Source: CAXTPV01 sp964249405 (lineage in GTDB: Bacteria > Pseudomonadota > Alphaproteobacteria > Acetobacterales > Acetobacteraceae). Taken from it: a stretch of 5,975 nt of DNA. Shown here piece after piece: positions 1-5,951 of this stretch (position 1 is its first letter; every line of letters starts with the position of its first letter). A model generated the notes under the pieces. The model saw only the letters and a list, made by a program, of their open reading frames with translations, searched no databases and was not told where the DNA came from. The stretch covers positions 1 through 5,975 of the forward strand of contig CAXUBX010000141.1 in NCBI GenBank assembly GCA_964249405.1, given 5' to 3'. A program made the translations under genes and the position numbers.

Positions 1-2
1 CC

Positions 3-662
3 GGGACGCTGCTCGGCCGGATCGGCCGTCTGGTCGAGGCGCGCGACGACGACCGCTGCGAGGCCGGGCGGGCCGGCGAGCGCGTCGCGACGCTGCGCGC
101 CCGGATCGAGGAGGCGGGCGCCTCCGGTCTCGCCGAACGCCGCGACGAGATCCTGCGCACCCGCGAGGCCCTGGAGGCCGAGCGCGCCGCCCTCGACCGC
201 GACGCCGACGCGCTGGCGCTCCTCGTCGCGACGCTCCGCGCGGCGGTGGCCGAGACCCGCGCGGTCGCCCTCGGCCCGCTCGTCCGGCGCATCGAAACCC
301 ATCTCGCGCGCCTGCTTCCCGGCGCCTCGGTCCGCTACGGCGAGGACTACGCCGTGCACGCGATCGCCCGGCGCGACGGCGGCGACGAGCCGTTCGCGGA
401 GCTCTCGCACGGCACCCGCGAGCAGCTCGCGATCCTCGCCCGCCTCGCGCTCGCCGAGATGCTGCACGATCGCGGCCGTCCCGCCGCGGTCATGCTCGAC
501 GACGCGCTCGTGTTCTCCGATCCGGACCGCATCGATCGGATGTTCGACGTGCTCGCCGCCTGCGCCGCCCGCTTCCAGGTGATCGTGCTGACCTGCCGCG
601 CCGACCTGTTCAGCCGGCTCGGCGGCACCAGGCTGTTCGTCGAGCCGGGGACCCTGCCGTGA
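3..662 (+). CDS. C-terminal part of a YhaN-like / SMC-like coiled-coil AAA ATPase (5' end outside window)
   Basis: The frame is open from the first bases of the window and ends at TGA 660-662, giving 219 visible residues; the N-terminus and Walker A lie upstream. Visible residues 1 to about 80 are Arg/Glu/Ala/Leu-rich with no proline, as in the returning arm of a long coiled coil. Next come a signature motif, LSHGTREQLAIL, at about 134-145, a Walker B/D-loop, VMLDDALVFSD, at about 162-172, and a last strand, QVIVLTCRADLF, at about 192-203. This is the head of SMC/Rad50/SbcC-type ATPases, and LSxGTREQ plus LDDAL is the form I associate with the YhaN group, which often pairs with a YhaO/SbcD-like nuclease in DNA metabolism. 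Walker B ends in DD rather than DE, as is usual in that group. The switch position has Arg after TC where many homologues have His. Its stop overlaps the start of the next gene. The family call is firm; the cellular role is inferred. Confidence 0.85.
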   Translation, partial: GTLLGRIGRLVEARDDDRCEAGRAGERVATLRARIEEAGASGLAERRDEILRTREALEAERAALDRDADALALLVATLRAAVAETRAVALGPLVRRIETHLARLLPGASVRYGEDYAVHAIARRDGGDEPFAELSHGTREQLAILARLALAEMLHDRGRPAAVMLDDALVFSDPDRIDRMFDVLAACAARFQVIVLTCRADLFSRLGGTRLFVEPGTLP

Positions 663-1312
663 GCCTCGCCCGCGTGATCCGCGGCCATGTCCGCACCCTC
701 CTGGCCTTCGCGGTCGCGGTCGCCGCCTTCGTCGTCCTCCCGCGCTCGCTCGCGCCGTCGGCGAGGCTGATCGCGTCCTGGGACATCGGCGCGGTCTTCC
801 TGCTCGCGGCGCTCTCGCTGATGTTCGCCTCCAGCCCGCCCGCGCGGATGCCCGAGCGCGCCGAACGCCAGCAGGAGGGCGAGTGGACCGCCTTCTGGAT
901 CACCGTGGGCGCCGTCGTCTTCTCCTTCGTCGCGGTCACCCGTGCGCTCTCCGGCACCAGCCACCTGACGGCGCGCGCCGCCGACATCCGGGTCGGCCTC
1001 GTCGCGGCGACGCTGCTGCTCTCCTGGCTGGTCACCCAGAGCATCTTCGCCGCCCGCTACGCCCACGAATGGTACGAGAGGCGCGCGTCCGGCGAGCTCG
1101 CCCGCGGCCTGAGCTTCCCCGACGAGGACGAGCCGGACTACTGGGATTTCGTCTACTTCTCGGTCGTGCTCGGCATGACGTTCCAGGTCTCCGACGTCGC
1201 GATCGGCGCCCGCCCGCTCCGGCGCCTCGCCGCCGTCCACGGGTTCCTCGGCTTCGTCTTCAACACGGTGATCGTGGCGCTCACCGTCAACCTGGCCGCA
1301 GCCCTGGTCTGA
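659..1312 (+). CDS. DUF1345 family integral membrane protein
   Basis: This is a complete 217-residue protein of unknown function. Hydrophobic stretches at about 11-28, 42-58, 78-96, 111-132, 163-181 and 193-216 predict roughly six membrane helices in the inner membrane. The C-terminal half carries the marks of DUF1345 (PF07077): an acidic stretch followed by YWDFVYFSVVLGMTFQVSDV at 161-180, and then HGFLGFVFNTVIVALTVN at 194-211. The length is normal for the family. The GTG start at 659 overlaps the upstream ATPase stop in a GTGA arrangement, so translation probably passes from one gene to the next; no strong Shine-Dalgarno is needed or clearly seen. The last 26 bases overlap the end of the minus-strand acyltransferase gene. 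No enzymatic residues are recognisable, and a transport or envelope role would be a guess. Confidence 0.9.
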   Translation: MSLARVIRGHVRTLLAFAVAVAAFVVLPRSLAPSARLIASWDIGAVFLLAALSLMFASSPPARMPERAERQQEGEWTAFWITVGAVVFSFVAVTRALSGTSHLTARAADIRVGLVAATLLLSWLVTQSIFAARYAHEWYERRASGELARGLSFPDEDEPDYWDFVYFSVVLGMTFQVSDVAIGARPLRRLAAVHGFLGFVFNTVIVALTVNLAAALV

Positions 1313-2372
1313 CCACGCTCCCGCCCGGTGCCGCCGCGAGCGGGCGCCGCGCCAGTCGGAGGATCGGCCGCTCGAAGAAGCGCCACGACAGCGACGGCAG
1401 GGCCACGAACAGCGCGAGCAGGACCACGATCGCGACCGGACGGCTCCACCCTTCGGTCGCGATGCCCCGATCCGCCACCTGCAGCAGCGTCAGATGCGTG
1501 AGGTAGAGCCCGTACGACCGTTCCGCGACCAGCCGCACCGGCGTCGCGATGACCGAAGCCGGCCTCGCCATCGCGTCGAGCGCGAACAGCGTCAGCGCGA
1601 ACCCGCCATCGGCGATGTCGGTCGCGAACACGTCGTGCAGCCGGATCGCGAACCGCCCCGATCCCTGCAGCCCGCCCCACCATTGCAGCGCCAGGATCGC
1701 GGCACCGAGGAGCGCGAGCACCCGGCGCCGGCGCCGCACCGCTTCCCCGAACCGTCCCGCGTCGACGAGGCACGCCGCCACCCCGAACGCGATCGCGTCG
1801 AGCCGCAGCAGCACGATCTGCCGGGTGACGTCGTTCCAGTCGATCCCCGCCGGCAGCGCCGCGCGGGCCGCGAGCGGCACCAGGAGGAACACCAGGGTCG
1901 CCGTCCGCATCGCCCCCGCCGCGCCCCCCCGGCGCCGTCGGCGCGCGATCAGCAGCACCAGGAGCGGGAACAGCACGTAGAACCATTCCTCGACGGCGAG
2001 CGACCAGGAGACCGGAAACCAGAAGGCCCGTGTCGGCCAGGCGAGGTTCTGCGTCATCGTCGCGAAGAACGGCAGCACCGAGGCGAGCCCGCCCGCCGGC
2101 GGCCAGACGAGCGGCAGCAGCGCGAGGCAGACCGCGTAGAGCGGCAGCGTCCTCGCCCAGCGCCGGACGAGGAAGGTGGCGAGCGTCCGCGGACGCGGAT
2201 CGGCCGCGACCGTGCCGAGCAGGATCCGCCCGATCAGGAAGCCGCTCAGCACGAAGAACGCCTCGACGCCGAAGAAGCCGGACACCGCGAGGTGCGGCGG
2301 ATCGGCGACCCGGTACCAGGAGGCGCCGAAGATCCCGGCGTGGCACGACACCACCATCAGCACGGCACCGGC
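1287..2372 (-). CDS. Acyltransferase-3 (OafA/YrhL-like) membrane protein, N-terminus lost in assembly gap
   Basis: The 361 visible residues run from the gap edge to TGA at 1289-1287. Acyltransferase-3 proteins (PF01757) have about ten membrane helices and transfer acetyl or other acyl groups to sugars of O-antigen, capsule, exopolysaccharide or similar acceptors at the inner membrane. Seen here, numbered from the gap edge: GAVLMVVSCH at 2-11 with the conserved His at 11; GVEAFFVLSGFLIG at 35-48; RRWARTLPLY at 70-79; SWSLAVEEWFYVLFP at 122-136; ERSYGLYLTH at 284-293; and ERPIL at 334-338. Membrane segments run throughout, and the Arg-rich loops (RRRRR at 144-148 and 213-217) fit the cytoplasmic side. 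In the family's R-x10-H motif the Arg would be the codon just inside the Ns, so only the start and perhaps 10-20 residues are missing. The tail overlaps the DUF1345 gene by 26 bases. The acceptor substrate cannot be read from the sequence. Confidence 0.88.
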   Translation of the reverse strand, partial: AGAVLMVVSCHAGIFGASWYRVADPPHLAVSGFFGVEAFFVLSGFLIGRILLGTVAADPRPRTLATFLVRRWARTLPLYAVCLALLPLVWPPAGGLASVLPFFATMTQNLAWPTRAFWFPVSWSLAVEEWFYVLFPLLVLLIARRRRRGGAAGAMRTATLVFLLVPLAARAALPAGIDWNDVTRQIVLLRLDAIAFGVAACLVDAGRFGEAVRRRRRVLALLGAAILALQWWGGLQGSGRFAIRLHDVFATDIADGGFALTLFALDAMARPASVIATPVRLVAERSYGLYLTHLTLLQVADRGIATEGWSRPVAIVVLLALFVALPSLSWRFFERPILRLARRPLAAAPGGSVVRPGLRPG

Positions 2373-2472
2373 NNNNNNNNNNNNNNNNNNNNNNNNNNNN
2401 NNNNNNNNNNNNNNNNNNNNNNNNNNNNNNNNNNNNNNNNNNNNNNNNNNNNNNNNNNNNNNNNNNNNNNNN
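2373..2472. other. Assembly gap (100 N)
   Basis: Exactly 100 consecutive Ns, the conventional placeholder for a scaffold gap of unknown length. It removes the C-terminus of the SDR gene and the N-terminus of acyltransferase 1. NmrA-like SDRs usually run some 50-60 residues past the last visible motif, and the acyltransferase lacks its start, so the true missing length is probably above 200 bases if the two contigs are really adjacent. The minus-strand frame happens to stay open through the Ns, which makes a false 628-codon fusion. Confidence 0.97.
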
Positions 2473-2474
2473 TC

Positions 2475-3173
2475 GAACGGCACCTGCTGGTAGCGGACGG
2501 TCCTGCCCAGGACGTCGGACATGATCGCCGCGAGCTCGTTGAACGACAGCTCCTCGGGCCCGAGCACCGGGAGGTCGCCGGTCCCGCTCCACGACCGGTC
2601 GGTGAGCAGGCGGGCGGCGACGGCCGCGATGTCGCTGGTCGCGGTGTGAGGCAGCCTGCGGTCGCCGTCGAGCGGCCCGAACACCATCCCCCGGGTCCGG
2701 ATCGGCTCCAGCTGCATCAGCATGTTGTCCATGAACGCCGGCATGGCGAGCCCGCGCTGCGCGGCGCCCGTGGCGGCCAGGAGGTCGTCCATCCGCAGCG
2801 AGACGCTGACCAGCCCGGCGGTTTCCTGCCAGCGCGTGCCGCGGCCGAGCGCGGTGACGTCCACGACGTGCCCGACGCGATGGCGCGAGATCGCCTCGCA
2901 GGCCGGCCGGGTGAACTCGACATAGGCCGCCTCCAGGTCCTCCGCGCGCGGATCGGGCGGCACGACCCAGAACAGGGCGTCCGCGCCGTCGAGCGCCTCG
3001 TCCAGCACCGCCGCGTCGCCGTGCGAGCCCTCCACGACCTCCGCCCGCGCCCGCACCTCCGCCGCCAGGCGGTCCGGGTCGCGCGCGATGACGCGGACGG
3101 GCTCGCCGGCATCGAGCAGCATCCCGGCGAGCCGGTGGCCGATCTGGCCGGTGGGCGTGGTGACGACGATCAT
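2475..3173 (-). CDS. NmrA-like NAD(P)-binding oxidoreductase (atypical SDR), C-terminus lost in assembly gap
   Basis: The first 233 residues are visible, from ATG at 3173-3171. The N-terminus is a Rossmann fold: strand MIVVT, the glycine-rich turn TPTGQIG at 6-12, and VRVIARDPDRL at 26-36, where Arg31 at the end of strand 2 suggests a preference for NADP(H) in this class. Later features fit NmrA / NAD(P)H-binding atypical SDRs of the quinone-oxidoreductase-2 kind: ALFWVVPP at 66-73, PAFMDNML at 145-152, DIAAVAARLL at 181-190 and the substrate-domain segment LGPEELSFNELAAIM at 204-218. The classical SDR Tyr-x3-Lys pair is not evident, as expected. Such proteins act as redox sensors or small soluble reductases, and the substrate is unknown. 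The start is supported by a strong Shine-Dalgarno 7 bases upstream. It is divergent from the dehydrogenase gene at 3457 and points toward acyltransferase 1, but the gap hides whether the two are co-transcribed. Confidence 0.85.
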
Positions 3174-3180
3174 CTCGGGT

Positions 3181-3187
3181 CCTCCTC
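3181..3187 (-). promoter_or_regulatory. Ribosome binding site of the SDR gene
   Basis: On the minus strand GAGGAGG lies 7 bases before the ATG at 3173. It is a near-perfect anti-16S match at ideal spacing and fixes the start of the SDR gene. Confidence 0.85.
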
Positions 3188-3264
3188 GGAACGTTCATGC
3201 CGGGCAAAGGCGGAGAGGGAAGCTGCTCGCGCCGACCGGTTGCCGAAATCGTCCGGCGGGCTCG

Positions 3265-3309
3265 GGATCGCACGAGAACGACAGGATCGCACGAGAACGA
3301 CAGGATCGC
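3265..3309. repeat. 19-bp tandem direct repeat, two full copies plus 7 bases of a third
   Basis: The unit GGATCGCACGAGAACGACA occurs without mismatch at 3265-3283 and 3284-3302, and its first seven bases recur at 3303-3309. The unit length of 19 is not a multiple of three, so the repeat shifts frame and is unlikely to be coding. It lies between two divergent genes, about 90 bases before the SDR start and about 150 before the dehydrogenase start. It could be a pair of operator sites on the same helical face (19 bp is slightly under two turns), a fragment of a dispersed intergenic repeat, or simple slippage. Confidence 0.9.
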
Positions 3310-3440
3310 CGTGGCGTTGCCGGAAGATCGGTGGCGCTCGCTGCGGCTTGAGCTTTCGGCAGGGAAGGCGGCGCGACGGCGGGTGGCCGACGCGTTCCGC
3401 GCACGCGGGCTGCCGGTCGTGAACTTGGGTGCGGCTGCCC

Positions 3441-3447
3441 GGGGGAG
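3441..3447 (+). promoter_or_regulatory. Ribosome binding site of the dehydrogenase gene
   Basis: GGGGGAG ends 9 bases before the GTG at 3457. It is a moderate match to the Shine-Dalgarno consensus and supports GTG 3457 as the start, as does the alignment of the N-terminus (MHLITYLTRI) with the start of known family members. Confidence 0.6.
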
Positions 3448-3456
3448 ACACGTTCG

Positions 3457-4578
3457 GTGCATCTCATCACATACCTGACGCGGATCCAGTTCGGTCCGGG
3501 AGCCCGCGGCGCATTGCGCGACGAGGTCGATGCATCCGGCGCAGCGCGCCCGATGGTCGTCACGGACCGCGGCGTCGTCGCGGCCGGTCTCGCCGAACAG
3601 GTCGAGGCGGCCTACGGAGGGCGGCTGCCGACGTTCGCGGACTGCCCGGAGAACCCGACCGAAGCGGCCGCGCGCGAGGCGGTGCGCTTCTTTCGCGAGC
3701 ACGGATGCGACGCGATCATCGGCATCGGCGGCGGCTCCCCGATCGACCTCGCGAAAGCCGTGTCGCTCCTCGCGACCCATCCCGGCCCGCTCGAACGCTA
3801 CGCCGCCATCGCGGGCGGCCTCCCGTCGATCACCGATGCCAAGCCGCCCGTGTTCGCCGTGCCGACGACGGCCGGAACCGGCAGCGAGGTCGGCCGCGCC
3901 GCGCTGATCACGCTCGAGGACGGGCGGAAGCTCGGCTTCATCTCACCGCACATGATCCCGAAGGCCGCGATCTGCGACCCGGACCTGACGCTCGGCCTGC
4001 CGCCACGCCTGACCGCGGCGACGGGCATGGATGCCGTCACCCACTGCATCGAGACCTTCATCAGCCCGAGATTCAACCCGCCGGCCGACGCGATCGCCCT
4101 GGATGGCCTCGCCCGCGCGATGCGCTCCATCCGGCGCGCGACCGAATGCGGCTCCGATGCGGCGGCGCGCACCGAGATGATGCTGGCGGCGCTCGAGGGC
4201 GGCATGACGTTCCAGAAAGGGCTGGGAGCCGTGCACGGATTGTCGCATCCGCTCGGCGGACTGAAGCTCCGACTCCACCACGGCACGCTCAACGCGATCC
4301 TGCTGCCGCACGTCCTCCGCTTCAACCTGCCGGTGATCCGGGACAAGCTGCCGAAGCTCCGCGACGCGATGCGGCTCGATGCCGATGCCGACCTGGCGGA
4401 CGCGATGCAACGGCTCACGCGCGAACTCGGCATGCCGACCACGCTTTCCGCGCTGGGGCTCGGCCGAGAACATCTCGACGGCATCGCGGAAGCGGCGGTG
4501 CGGGATCATTCGACGGCGACGAACCCGCGCCCGATCGGCGCCGGCGATTACGCCGCGCTGCTCGAGCAAAGTCTCTGA
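3457..4578 (+). CDS. Iron-containing alcohol dehydrogenase, probably 4-hydroxybutyrate dehydrogenase-like
   Basis: This is a complete 373-residue group III (Fe-ADH) enzyme. The N-terminal domain binds NAD(P), with GIGGGSPIDLAK at 89-100 and VPTTAGTGSE at 135-144. The helical C-terminal domain holds the divalent metal. By position, the four ligands known in FucO correspond to Asp192 and His196 (GMDAVTHCIE), His260 (AVHGLSHPLGG) and His275 (LHHGTLNA), and all are present. From memory, several stretches closely match the 4-hydroxybutyrate dehydrogenase (Gbd) of Cupriavidus necator: the start YLTRI, RPMVVTDRGVVAAGLA at 31-46, CDPDLTLGLP at 173-182, ETFISPRFNPPADAIALDGL at 199-218 and the ending LLEQSL. 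That enzyme interconverts 4-hydroxybutyrate and succinic semialdehyde in the cytosol. No succinic-semialdehyde dehydrogenase or CoA-transferase gene adjoins it. The family is certain and the substrate is a good inference; another short-chain alcohol or hydroxy acid remains possible. Confidence 0.93.
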   Translation: MHLITYLTRIQFGPGARGALRDEVDASGAARPMVVTDRGVVAAGLAEQVEAAYGGRLPTFADCPENPTEAAAREAVRFFREHGCDAIIGIGGGSPIDLAKAVSLLATHPGPLERYAAIAGGLPSITDAKPPVFAVPTTAGTGSEVGRAALITLEDGRKLGFISPHMIPKAAICDPDLTLGLPPRLTAATGMDAVTHCIETFISPRFNPPADAIALDGLARAMRSIRRATECGSDAAARTEMMLAALEGGMTFQKGLGAVHGLSHPLGGLKLRLHHGTLNAILLPHVLRFNLPVIRDKLPKLRDAMRLDADADLADAMQRLTRELGMPTTLSALGLGREHLDGIAEAAVRDHSTATNPRPIGAGDYAALLEQSL

Positions 4579-4606
4579 GCGGCCCGCGCTGGTCGGTGCC
4601 CGAGGA

Positions 4607-4639
4607 GATGCGCGAGACGCATCGGACGCTCGACCGTCC
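4607..4639. terminator. Two abutting small hairpins between convergent genes, possible bidirectional terminator
   Basis: The first stem pairs GATGCG (4607-4612) with CGCATC (4618-4623) around a 5-base loop. The second pairs GGACG (4624-4628) with CGTCC (4635-4639) around a 6-base loop. Both are perfect and directly adjacent, and they sit in the 98-base space between the convergent dehydrogenase and acyltransferase 2 genes, where a terminator is expected. Neither is followed by a T-run on either strand and the stems are short, so classical intrinsic termination is not assured. Confidence 0.4.
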
Positions 4640-4676
4640 TCACTCGGGGGGAACCGCCGCCGCGTCCGCGCCCGTG

Positions 4677-5939
4677 CTACCAGAACACCGTTCCATCATG
4701 CCGTCCAAGCGGCCGGAAGCCGACCGTCCGCGCTCCGCTCCGTTCCGGGCGGCGTCGGTAGCCGGTCAGCCGCTGCGCGAACGCCACGGTCGGCATCTCG
4801 ACATGGCGGCGGAAGATCTCCGCGGCGACGATCACCGCGGCCGCCACCACCGGAAACCACCAGACCGGAAGCACGCCGCCGCCGAGCGCGACGGCGGCCA
4901 TGATGATCGGCACGTGCAGGAGATAGAGGCTGTAGGACTGCCGGCCCAGCCAGAGCAGCGGCCGGGTCGAGAGCCAGGCCTGCACCCGGGCGCTCGCGAG
5001 CACCGCGGCGAGGATGACCGCGGCGCCGACCCCGATCATCCGTTCGTGCTCGACCGGCCAGGGCGCCCAGGCGATCAGGCAGCCGGACCCGAGCAGCAGC
5101 ACGCCGAGCCATCCGCCGCCCCGGTGGGCGAGCGCGGCGATCCGCCGCCGGTTCACCGCCACCGCGACCCCGAGCAGGAAGAACTCCGCGAAGTGGAACG
5201 TGTCGCCCGGCCAGTTCAGGGCACGCGAGAGATCGGGACCGAGCACCATGTTCGCGCCATGCCCGAGCACCACCAGCAGCGCCAGCAGCGGCAGCAGCGC
5301 CCGGTTGCCCCAGCGCGCGGCGGCGAAGGCCAGCACCGGCAGGATGAACGCGACCCGGACCTCCCACACCAGCGACCAGATCGCTTCGTTCATGTACTCG
5401 CTGGCGTGGGTGTTCATCACCAGCGCGACGCTCGGCACCGCCGCCCAGCCCGGCTCGAACACCCAGCCCAGGGTACGGACGTAGAGGCTCGCCTCGGGCA
5501 GCGGGTGGCCGCCGAGCAGCACGCTTCCCGCGGCGGCGATCGCCATCGCCGCCAGATAGGGCGGGTAGATCCGGCAGAACCGCCCGAGCAGGTATCGGCC
5601 GTAGCCGGCCGGCCGGCCGTCGAGCCAGGGCAGGCTGAGCACGAATCCGCTGAGCACGAAGAACAGGATCGCCCGTTCCTGGCCGGCCCAGACCAGCCGG
5701 AGCGGCGTGTCGATCAGCAGCCATTCGACCGTTCCGTGTTCGCCCGTGCGCGGGAGATTCCACTCGGTGTTCGCGAACACCGCCTGGGTGAGCAGCATGT
5801 GATGGGCCAGCACCATCATCGCGCAGACGCCGCGCAGCCCGTCGAAGGCCACCACCCGCTCCGAGGGAAGGGGCGCGGAATGCGCCGGCCTGGAGGCGTT
5901 GATCCGGTCCGGCAGCGGGCCTCGGGCGGACAGGAACAT
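4677..5939 (-). CDS. Acyltransferase-3 family integral membrane protein (second copy, different subtype)
   Basis: This is a complete 420-residue protein from ATG 5939-5937 to TAG 4679-4677. It begins with a roughly 28-residue hydrophilic lead, followed by the family motif FDGLRGVCAMMVLAHHM at 32-48, with Arg36 and His47 in R-x10-H spacing. Further marks are ILFFVLSGFVLSLPWL at 91-106, RFCRIYPPYLAAM at 120-132, AIWSLVWEVRVAFILP at 186-201 and GRQSYSLYLLHVP at 332-344. About ten membrane helices are apparent. The WSLVWEVR stretch replaces the SLAVEEWFYVLFP form of acyltransferase 1, so the two are not recent duplicates and probably use different acceptors. The family O-acylates surface polysaccharides, lipids or other extracytoplasmic acceptors. 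The C-terminal 40 residues are Arg-rich and probably cytoplasmic. The gene faces the dehydrogenase gene convergently across 98 bases. The family assignment is firm; no substrate can be named. Confidence 0.92.
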   Translation of the reverse strand: MFLSARGPLPDRINASRPAHSAPLPSERVVAFDGLRGVCAMMVLAHHMLLTQAVFANTEWNLPRTGEHGTVEWLLIDTPLRLVWAGQERAILFFVLSGFVLSLPWLDGRPAGYGRYLLGRFCRIYPPYLAAMAIAAAGSVLLGGHPLPEASLYVRTLGWVFEPGWAAVPSVALVMNTHASEYMNEAIWSLVWEVRVAFILPVLAFAAARWGNRALLPLLALLVVLGHGANMVLGPDLSRALNWPGDTFHFAEFFLLGVAVAVNRRRIAALAHRGGGWLGVLLLGSGCLIAWAPWPVEHERMIGVGAAVILAAVLASARVQAWLSTRPLLWLGRQSYSLYLLHVPIIMAAVALGGGVLPVWWFPVVAAAVIVAAEIFRRHVEMPTVAFAQRLTGYRRRPERSGARTVGFRPLGRHDGTVFW

Positions 5940-5946
5940 CGCATCG

Positions 5947-5951
5947 TCTCC
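5947..5951 (-). promoter_or_regulatory. Ribosome binding site of acyltransferase 2
   Basis: On the minus strand GGAGA lies 7 bases before the ATG at 5939. A second ATG at 5944-5942 overlaps the spacer but is in another frame, so the site supports 5939 as the start. Confidence 0.65.

Larger units (their letters stand above)
3174..3456. promoter_or_regulatory. Divergent intergenic region between the SDR and dehydrogenase genes
   Basis: These 283 bases separate two divergently transcribed genes, so both promoters should lie here. I see no convincing -35/-10 pair on either strand. What can be seen is the SDR ribosome binding site at the left end, a 19-bp tandem direct repeat at 3265-3309, two loosely similar stretches beginning GTTGCCG at 3239 and 3316 on either side of it, and a purine-rich site before the dehydrogenase start at the right end. 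Open frames cross the region on both strands, but none resembles a known protein. The placement of promoters here is inferred from gene orientation only. Confidence 0.5.

Noticed and set aside
246..662. A short ATPase gene starting at GTG 246
   Set aside because: The same frame is open to base 3 and the upstream codons form a coiled-coil arm that belongs to the protein, so 246 is an internal codon and the gene is cut by the window edge.
347..1240. Minus-strand frame opposite the ATPase and DUF1345 genes
   Set aside because: Its composition (Gly, Arg, Glu, Asp) is typical of an antisense shadow, and the plus strand carries two genes with family motifs.
3265..3309. CRISPR array
   Set aside because: The two units abut with no spacer and are only 19 bp; there are no cas genes in the window.
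3342..3365. Hairpin CTGCGG...CGGCAG in the intergenic region
   Set aside because: The stem has an internal mismatch, is short, and has no T-run or position that suggests a role.
1494..3422. Long plus-strand frame opposite acyltransferase 1 and the SDR gene
   Set aside because: It runs through the Ns, is extremely rich in Arg, Pro and Glu, and is the antisense shadow of two clearly recognisable genes.
3197..3478. Open frame on the plus strand through the divergent intergenic region, with a protein-like stretch from 3311
   Set aside because: It crosses the 19-bp repeat out of phase, overlaps the dehydrogenase start, has no clear ribosome binding site at 3197, and resembles no family I know. 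GC-rich DNA makes such frames common.
1153..3780. Very long minus-strand frame spanning four genes and the gap
   Set aside because: It is low-complexity Arg/Ala/Gly sequence, passes through the Ns, and is antisense to or out of frame with well-supported genes.
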